Positions 1 to 7,000 of a stretch of DNA of 10,933 bases are shown here, piece after piece. Below the pieces are notes generated by a model. It made no database searches. It was not told where the DNA came from and saw nothing but the letters and a program-made list of their open reading frames with translations. Within the stretch, counting starts at the first letter, position 1. The number at the start of each line of letters is the position of its first letter. The DNA comes from Flavobacteriaceae bacterium (GTDB taxonomy: Bacteria; Bacteroidota; Bacteroidia; Flavobacteriales; Flavobacteriaceae): contig JALWYP010000487.1 of assembly GCA_026992695.1 (NCBI GenBank), positions 1 to 10,933 on the forward strand. The letters run 5' to 3'. The position numbers and the translations under genes were made by a program.

Positions 1-1527
1 AAGTAATAATAGTGCAATTAAAATCAACGAACCTATAATCCATTTTTGAACAAGACTGCTTTTTTGAAGCAGTTCTTTATTTTTTATTGCCAATTCATAG
101 CGTGTTTCATTTAGTTTTCGGTCGCTTTCAAGGCTTAAAATCCGGTTTTGTTGCTTTGAAATTTCTTTACTAAAACGTGCTGCTTGCGAAATATCTTGTT
201 CTTTTTTAATATAAAGTTTATCTAGCAACGCAACATATTTTTGATAATTTTCACTTGCTTTTTTATCATTTCCCAGAACCTTATATGCCTCAGAAAGTTT
301 ACGAGTTGCATCTTTTTCTACTACCAAATCATTTTTTTGATGGGCTTCCTTAATACTCTTTTTTAAGTACGAAACAGCTTTCTTATATTGCTCTTGCGAA
401 ATTAGTGCATTGGCTATTTTATAATTTTGTCGTTGTAATGTTAAGGGGTTGTCGTTAGGATAATTTTCTTTTTCATCGAGTGCTTCAATTTCTGAAATGG
501 CTTCTTCTCTTAATTCTATCTCTTTATCATAATCGCTGTTTTTATTATAAAAATCGGCAACAATATTTTTTTGCGTAACGGCTCTTTTTTGATTTTCTTT
601 TTTAGCCAATTTTAAAGAATTTCCGAAGTAGGCTTCGGCTTCTTTTTCATCGCCACTTTGCGCAAATATTTCACCCAGTTTAGAATTTAAATCGGTTACT
701 TTCGGAATTATTTTATGTTGTTGAGCAATTTCTAATCCTTTTTGATAATTAACAACACTATTTTCTACATCATTAATCGATTTATAGGTGTCGCCTAATC
801 CTTCAAAAACCTCAATTATTTGGTAATTGGTAAGTTTTTCTTTTAATAATTGTCGGTATTTTTTAATACTCTCTTGATAATTTTTATTCGCTCTAAAAGC
901 CCTAGCCAACTTAATTTGAGTAGTGGGCTTGGTACCGTACGAAAGGCTTCTTTTATAATTATCTACAGCCAAATCACTTTGTTTCCAATACAAGTTTATG
1001 TCGCCTAAAGTTTCAAAAACCATACTGTTTTGAAGCGGAGTAGCTTTATTAATATCTATAGACTCCATAGCCTTGGTCACAAAATTGATGCTCTTTTTAG
1101 CGTCTTTTTTTAAAACTTGTTTAGCCGAATCGATATAAGTTAAAAACAGTTCTTGATGATTGGTTTTTTTGGCTTCTTGTTTTCTATATTTTTTTGAAGA
1201 GATTTGCTTATTTTCTTCCACAAATATCTTAATGCGTTGCTTGTCTTTAATTTGGTAATACACCGTTTGAAAATCATCACTTCTCACAACAAGTTCATCA
1301 CCAATCTTAGTTTTTATTAAAAATTCTCCAGCCCCATTTGTTGTTGTATAAGCACCACTGCTTACTTCAATATTTACATTAGATATTGGTTTATTTAATT
1401 CTTGATCAAAGACATCTCCTTTTAAAATAAAAAACGATTCGTCATCTTGCAAATAGCTTTTTTGTTGTGCAAAAAGCCCTATACAAAGCAAGAAAAAAAT
1501 GATTGATAATGAAGATTTGTGTTTCAA
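1..1527 (-). CDS. TPR-containing membrane sensor protein, probable LytS-like sensor histidine kinase (C-terminus cut by window edge)
   Basis: An open frame runs leftward off the window, so only the first 509 codons are present. I translated it by hand. Residues 1-20 are a Sec signal peptide ending LFA before QQ. Residues about 34-104 (KGDVF...PISNVNIEV...TTNGAGEF) look like a carboxypeptidase-regulatory-like beta domain. Residues about 166-440 form roughly seven TPR units (for example ETLGDINLYWKQSDLAVDNY at 172-191 and GLGDTYKSINDVENSVVNY at 243-261). A coiled coil follows (about 441-493), then a membrane helix from about 496 (WIIGSLILIALLLL) reaching the edge. In Flavobacteriia this order usually continues into a LytS-type histidine kinase domain; that part is inference because no catalytic residue is visible. 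The start is TTG: an in-frame TAA lies six codons upstream and no ATG occurs before residue 154, while TTG gives a complete signal peptide. It is divergent from the VWA gene. Confidence 0.8.
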   Translation of the reverse strand, partial: MKHKSSLSIIFFLLCIGLFAQQKSYLQDDESFFILKGDVFDQELNKPISNVNIEVSSGAYTTTNGAGEFLIKTKIGDELVVRSDDFQTVYYQIKDKQRIKIFVEENKQISSKKYRKQEAKKTNHQELFLTYIDSAKQVLKKDAKKSINFVTKAMESIDINKATPLQNSMVFETLGDINLYWKQSDLAVDNYKRSLSYGTKPTTQIKLARAFRANKNYQESIKKYRQLLKEKLTNYQIIEVFEGLGDTYKSINDVENSVVNYQKGLEIAQQHKIIPKVTDLNSKLGEIFAQSGDEKEAEAYFGNSLKLAKKENQKRAVTQKNIVADFYNKNSDYDKEIELREEAISEIEALDEKENYPNDNPLTLQRQNYKIANALISQEQYKKAVSYLKKSIKEAHQKNDLVVEKDATRKLSEAYKVLGNDKKASENYQKYVALLDKLYIKKEQDISQAARFSKEISKQQNRILSLESDRKLNETRYELAIKNKELLQKSSLVQKWIIGSLILIALLLL

Positions 1528-1748
1528 ACTAAATAATTGATTTTAAAATGTAAACTTACGGACTTTCATTGATTTACTAAAACCGGAAAAATTCAATTTC
1601 TTTAAAAACACCTCTTTTTTTCTTCTTTTAAAACACTTTACTACGCCAAAATAGTGTTTTACTCAATGATTTTAGTACTTCACTCATTGCCGTTTTTTTA
1701 TAAAAAAAGTTCGCAATAGGTTTACAGCGTTAAATAAAAATTAAAAGC
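1528..1748. promoter_or_regulatory. Divergent intergenic region between the TPR sensor gene and the VWA lipoprotein gene
   Basis: This 221-base AT-rich spacer must hold the promoters of both divergent genes. On the plus strand TAGGTTTA (1717-1724) matches seven of eight positions of the Bacteroidota -7 element TAnnTTTG and lies 24 bases before the VWA start, but I see no TTG at the usual spacing upstream. On the minus strand TAAGTTTA (1551-1558) is a similar seven-of-eight match, 23 bases before the TTG start. A 16-base perfect AT palindrome, TTTTTTTATAAAAAAA, occupies 1693-1708. Both promoter assignments are weak because such AT-rich matches arise by chance. Confidence 0.35.
1630..1660. promoter_or_regulatory. 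Inverted repeat of unknown role (AAAACACT ... AGTGTTTT)
   Basis: Arms AAAACACT (1630-1637) and AGTGTTTT (1653-1660) are perfect 8-base complements around a 15-base loop. Neither strand has a run of T immediately after the hairpin, and both flanking genes begin by pointing away from it, so it is not an obvious terminator. Its position in the middle of a divergent spacer suits an operator or a shared regulatory site. No regulator is recognised. Confidence 0.35.
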
Positions 1749-2921
1749 ATGAAAAATTTAAAAATTCTCTCACTAGCTACTGCACTACTCACTATTTTTT
1801 CGTGCAAGGCAGAACCTAATAAAAACCTTGCTCTAGTCGCAAGTTCAAAACCCCAACACCAAAACTTTGTATCTAATTCGCCGTCTAAGAACTATATAAA
1901 AGTAGCCTTATTGTTGGATACCAGCAATAGTATGGACGGATTAATAGACCAAGCAAAAGCCCAACTTTGGGAGATTGTTAATGAACTTTCGTATGCCAAA
2001 TGTAAAGGACAAACGCCTAATCTTCAAATAGCTTTATTTGAGTATGGTAATGATGGACTAAGTAAACGCAATGGGTATGTTAGAAAAATTTTAAACTTCA
2101 CTCAAGATTTAGATGAAGTTTCTAAAGAACTTTTCTCGCTTACCACAAATGGCGGAAGCGAATACTGTGGAAGTGTTATTCAAAAATCATTAAATAAATT
2201 AGATTGGGGAAACAACGCAGATGATTTAAAAATGATTTTTATAGCCGGAAACGAACCCTTTACACAAGGTCCTATAAACTATCTAGACGCCATCACCAAT
2301 GCAGTAGAAAAAGATGTAACAGTAAACACCATTTTTTGTGGAAATCACCAGCTTGGCATTTCAGGAATGTGGCAGGATGGAGCCATAAAAGCAAATGGTG
2401 AATATATGTCTATAAATCAAAATAAACAAACGGTTTATATAGTCACTCCGTATGATGACATTATCCTGCAACTTAACAATCAACTAAACAACACATATAT
2501 TATTTATGGAAGCAGCGGAAGAAAAAAATGGGAAAACCAGAAAGCACAAGATGAAAATGCCATAGGTTATAGTAAAGGAATCGCTGTTAGCAGAACGGTT
2601 GCTAAAAGCGGAAAAATGTACAATAACAATACTTGGGATTTGGTAGATGCTGAAGCGGAAGAAGATTTTGATTATTCAAGTCTGAAACAAAAAGACCTTC
2701 CAAAGGTATTACAAGGAAAATCGCAAAAAGAAATTCAAAAATATATTGAAAAACAACGTGAAAAACGCAAAGAAATTACTTCAAAAATCAACGAACTAAA
2801 TCAAAAACGAAAAAAATATATCGAAGAAAATAAAACTGAAGCCTCCAATGAACTGGAAAGTGTTATGTTGAAAGCAATAAAAAAGCAGGCGCTAAAGCGA
2901 AATTATATTTGGAGTAAGTAA
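1749..2921 (+). CDS. VWA domain-containing lipoprotein
   Basis: A complete 390-residue protein. Residues 1-19 are a lipoprotein signal ending TIFSC, with Cys19 the likely lipidated residue, so the protein is probably anchored in a membrane and periplasm- or surface-facing. Residues about 48-250 are a von Willebrand A domain: the metal-site motif DTSNS (Asp57, Ser59, Ser61) is present, TTNGG (132-136) offers the second-loop Thr, and the strand FIAGNEP (164-170) holds Gly-Asn where many VWA domains have an Asp. Three cysteines (85, 140, 197) fall within the domain. The next section (about 250-300, TYIIYG, QDENA, WDLVDA) resembles a conserved extension I recall in bacterial VWA proteins of this type. 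The tail (about 318-390) is a highly basic, Lys/Glu-rich coiled coil. Its ligand or partner is unknown. It stands alone, divergent from the TPR sensor gene and convergent with the PorP/SprF gene; a role tied to either is not shown. Confidence 0.85.
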   Translation: MKNLKILSLATALLTIFSCKAEPNKNLALVASSKPQHQNFVSNSPSKNYIKVALLLDTSNSMDGLIDQAKAQLWEIVNELSYAKCKGQTPNLQIALFEYGNDGLSKRNGYVRKILNFTQDLDEVSKELFSLTTNGGSEYCGSVIQKSLNKLDWGNNADDLKMIFIAGNEPFTQGPINYLDAITNAVEKDVTVNTIFCGNHQLGISGMWQDGAIKANGEYMSINQNKQTVYIVTPYDDIILQLNNQLNNTYIIYGSSGRKKWENQKAQDENAIGYSKGIAVSRTVAKSGKMYNNNTWDLVDAEAEEDFDYSSLKQKDLPKVLQGKSQKEIQKYIEKQREKRKEITSKINELNQKRKKYIEENKTEASNELESVMLKAIKKQALKRNYIWSK

Positions 2922-2956
2922 GTGTTGTTTTTACAAAAAAACTACTTGTATTTATT

Positions 2957-2993
2957 CAATCCGCATTCTATCAAGCTAAATAGATGCGGATTG
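2957..2993. terminator. Bidirectional terminator-like hairpin between convergent genes
   Basis: Perfect 10-base arms CAATCCGCAT (2957-2966) and ATGCGGATTG (2984-2993) extend inward by CTA/TAG after one bulged T, leaving a loop of about ten bases. It lies 36 bases after the VWA stop and 18 bases beyond the PorP/SprF stop, where both genes converge, so it can serve both strands. The T tracts are weak: minus-strand transcripts meet a seven-T run only about 16 bases after the stem, and plus-strand transcripts have only scattered T. Confidence 0.6.
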
Positions 2994-3010
2994 TAATATT
3001 TATAGCCACC

Positions 3011-4012
3011 TTAATTTATAGCAGGACAATTACAATCATAAGGCTCTGGTCTACCTCCTAAGAAATCATATCCCAACGTAATTTGATGAAATCCGCCACT
3101 ACCAAATCTAACATTTCCCACTTGGTATGAATAGGTATAAGCAAACACAAATTGGTTATAAGTAACTCCAATTACAGGAGATATAAGTTGTAATTTTTGT
3201 GTTTTTACCTCATTTCCATTTAAAAATTCGGTTCCGTCAAAACTTCTCCTATACGAAATTCCACCCCAAACTTTTCCAAAATCCATTTTTCTATACGCTT
3301 TAAAGTTTAAATCAACGGCTTGTTCGCCTGTTCGTTCTTTAAATTGAAACAAAAAAGAAGGTTCATAAGTCCAAGTACTAGAATAATTTCCAATAGCATA
3401 AGCCATAGATAATAAATACAAACGTTGGTTATTGGGTTCAAATTTTTCTGTATAAATACTTCTATTCTGAAAGATTAAATTTTTAACTGTAAAATGCCCG
3501 GAAAAATTTAAAAAATTATAAGACACTCCAGCATCAACGTTAAAATAAGAGGTGCTTTGAATAATACCGGCAATAACCGGATCAAAATCGGTTAAATCAA
3601 AGTTTGTTTCATCTAATCTAGATTGAATAAGTCCCGCGCTTAATCCAAAAGATAATTGGTTTAAATCGGCATCACTTCTAGAAAACATAATATGGTGTGC
3701 ATACGTAATATAACCTCCTGTTTGCGAATGATATCCGTTTTTATCGTTAAACACAATTGCTCCAATCCCAGATCGATCTCCTAACCGGGCATTAAAGCTC
3801 AATGTTTGAAGGTTGGGTGCATCTTGTTGATCGAACCATTGCTTTCTAGCTGTTAGTCTAATTTGATTATAACTAGCTGCTCCAGCCATCGAGGGGTGCA
3901 ATAAATATAAATTACTAGAAAAATAATCTGCGTAAACAGGTATTCCGTCTTGGGCAAAAATAGCCGGAGATGAAATGATAAGTAGGATTAAGTAGATTTT
4001 TTTTAAATTCAT
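3011..4012 (-). CDS. PorP/SprF family type IX secretion system outer-membrane protein
   Basis: A complete 333-residue protein of the usual family length. Residues 1-20 are a signal peptide (AIFA before QDG). The N-terminal part has the PorP/SprF signature: the block from about 29 to 45 ending LLHPSMAGA, then RKQWFDQQDAPNLQT (56-70) and GIGAIVFNDKNG (82-93). The rest is alternating aromatic beta strands consistent with an outer-membrane barrel, ending GYDFLGG and a short tail with Cys327 and Cys329. In Flavobacterium, SprF is needed to place the giant adhesin SprB on the cell surface, and related proteins sit beside other large T9SS clients. Here the gene starts 11 bases after the stop of the 1862-residue type B T9SS protein, so the two are probably cotranscribed and this protein is probably the dedicated export or anchoring partner. 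The exact partner relation is inferred from position. Confidence 0.9.
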   Translation of the reverse strand: MNLKKIYLILLIISSPAIFAQDGIPVYADYFSSNLYLLHPSMAGAASYNQIRLTARKQWFDQQDAPNLQTLSFNARLGDRSGIGAIVFNDKNGYHSQTGGYITYAHHIMFSRSDADLNQLSFGLSAGLIQSRLDETNFDLTDFDPVIAGIIQSTSYFNVDAGVSYNFLNFSGHFTVKNLIFQNRSIYTEKFEPNNQRLYLLSMAYAIGNYSSTWTYEPSFLFQFKERTGEQAVDLNFKAYRKMDFGKVWGGISYRRSFDGTEFLNGNEVKTQKLQLISPVIGVTYNQFVFAYTYSYQVGNVRFGSGGFHQITLGYDFLGGRPEPYDCNCPAIN

Positions 4013-4023
4013 AACGCTTTGTT

Positions 4024-7000
4024 CTATCGTTTTAGGGTAAAATGTCCTTTAAATTCTTTTTTTATGTCTTGTTCGGTGTACTCCACTCTAAACCAGTAAT
4101 CGCTTGATGGTAACGGGTTGCCATTATAGGTGCCATCCCATCCTTCACTTAACGGACTTAACTGCTTGATGAGTTTTCCCAATCGGTCAAATATATAAAT
4201 TTTTGCCGTAGGGTCGCCCGTTGCGATGCCAATTATATTCCATCGGTCGTGATAGCCATCATTATTGGGAGTGAAAAATCGCGGGTAATCTATCACACCT
4301 ACTTCTATAACAACGCTTCCACATCCGTTTTCGTCTTTTATGGTAACTAAATGATTGCCGGCAGAAACATCGGTAAACGTACCGTCGTCTTGAAAGGGTC
4401 CGTCGTCCAGACTAAATATATAGGTGCCCAACCCTCCGGTTGTTGTGGCTTCTATGGTATGTACATTTGCAAAGGCTCCGCTTATTACCTGTACATCATA
4501 CTGGTCGGGTGGTCCCGATATGGTTACTGTTGTACTTTGGGTATTGCTACAGCCTGTTGCCAACTCGGTTGCAGTAACAGTATAAGTGCCTCCTTGTTGG
4601 GCTACCATACTACTGCCTATTTCATCAAAAAGAATGCTGCCGTCTAACTCCCACTGAAATACATACAAATTCGGGTTTAGTCCGGTTTCTAATACCGGCG
4701 GTGAAGGCTCGCCCTCTTCTTCGGGTATGGGATTGTTGTTTGCATCTAAACATACTCGATAGCTTTCTTCTAATTGAATGTTGGGTAACTCCTCTACCTT
4801 TAGTATTACTTCTGCTATTGCGGTACATTTTGGTGCCGTATTGGCATCGTTGGTTACTACGGCATAAATCACTTGTGGATTGATGACATTTACGTAACTA
4901 TCGGGCAGCGGATTGGTACCCGTTGCAGCATCTTCAATCGTGGCATAAAAGCTTATTAGGTATTGCGCCGGGTCTTGCCCGTTTAATATCGCTGCCTGTA
5001 AATCGGCATCGGTTAAATCAAAAGTGCCAATACCATCGTTTTCATCTAAGTTATCACAAATGGTAAACGGAGCTTCGGGAGAAGTTGCTTCTGCTCCTTC
5101 TTTTACTTCTAAATTAAAGGTCTGTACGCCGCCTATATAACATCCGGTCTCAGTATTGAGGATGCCGGTGTAAATGGCTTGCGGATTAATAATTACATTG
5201 GTTACTACATCGATGTTTTGATGCGTCGTCGTGTTTACTATCGGATTGGTCATCCCTTGGGCATCTGCCGAGGTTTCGTAAAAACTTACTTGATAAATAC
5301 TTGGGTCTTGTCCGTTTAGGATTTCTTCTATCTTCGTGGTTAAATCAAATTCGGCTAAACCGTCAAAAGGAACTTCACAGATAATGTAGTCTTCTACTAC
5401 GGCTGTGTCATCCGGCAATGGGTTTACGATTATGGGTAATTCTACTATTTCAAAACAACCCAATGGAGACAACGGATTGGTTACTCGTACATAAATCGTC
5501 TGTGGGTTACTCGTATTGGGATATGCCGTGGGTGTAGCTATTTGAGGCGTACCGGCTAAGGCATCATTGAGTGTTTCGTGATAGGTTACCGTCCAAGCTT
5601 CGCCATTTAATATGTCTATCTCGCGAACGGTCAAGTCAAATACTTCTTGCTCGTCTCCCGGATTGTTGTCGTCGCACAATTCTATAGGCTCCGGTGTTAC
5701 GGGTGTCGGGTTGGGTAATACTTCTAACGTTAGACTGGTAAAGTTCGGACATTCAGGAATATCCCCATTTATCACTCTTACGTATACAATTTGCGGATTG
5801 GTTTGATTTTGATATGCCGTCTCAGGATCTATCCTATTGGTGTCGTCTTGGGCATCTTGAGCCGTTTCGTAATAACGTACATCAATACCAAATACACCTG
5901 CCGTAATCTCGTTATTCTTCGTGGTTAAATCAAAAATCGTTATGCCATCGTTGGGCTCGCCCAAGTCATCGCACAATTGATAGGTTGTTGGGGGTACTAC
6001 CGTTGGTAAAGTACCTACTTGCAAGGTAAACTGCCCAATGGTGTAACAACTCGTTGCTATAAATTCTAACCGAACATAAATAATCTGCCCATCGGTGCCA
6101 ATATAAGCGGTTGGGGTGGCAATGTTTCCGGTACCGGCTTGGGCATCGATTAGATCGTCGTAATACGTGATGGGTAAAAAGTCGGTTGGGTCTTGGGTTC
6201 CGTAAATCAACGGTTCTTGCTGGGTTAAATCAAAGGTCTCTTCATTGTTACCGTCTGTGTCGCATAGCAATAAATCGGGTAAGGTATCGATTATAGGGGT
6301 CGGTAAAACTACCAGGTTTAACGGTACTATCGCAAAACAGCCATTGTCATTGGGAGGGGTTGTAAACTCAGCTCGTGCCCAAATGGTTTGCACATTCGGG
6401 TTGATGTTTTGATAGGTCGTTGGATTGGGTATTGTAGGAGTACCGGCTTGGGCATCGCTTTCTAATACATAATAGCTTACTGTTACACCTACTTGTCCTC
6501 CTATTATCTCTGCGTCTTTTTGGGTTAAATCAAACTGGGCAAAACCGTCATTATCATCATCACATTCTTCTAAATCTGTAGGGATTACCGGGGTAGGTAT
6601 TGGTAACACGTTTAACGTTACGGTGGTGGTTGCACTACAACCGGTTTGATTGTAAACACTAATGTAAATTACCTGTGGATTGGTTGTGTTTTGATAGGCT
6701 TCGGGGGTGGCTATCGGAATGTTTGCCGTTTGGTCTGCCAAGGTTTCGTAATAAAATACTTGCAAAGTAATATCACCGCCGGTTATCAAGGCATTGTTTT
6801 GGGTTAAATCAAAGGTGGCTAATCCATCGGTGGTACTGCCACTCTGGGCATCGTCACAAACTTCCATCTCGGCAGGGGTCGTGATAACGGGATAAGTCCC
6901 TACTATCAACTCAAAACTGTCTATTCTAAAACAACCGGTCAGCGTGTTTTCTACGCGTACCCAAATGGTTTGTCCCATACTAGAAAATGCCGTAGTGCCC

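Noticed and set aside
4351..5806. Several short open frames (4351-4647 plus, 4625-4828 minus, 4701-4883 plus, 5612-5806 plus) inside the giant gene
   Set aside because: They overlap the clearly coding 1862-residue frame in other frames, have low-complexity or unnatural composition and no recognisable motif.
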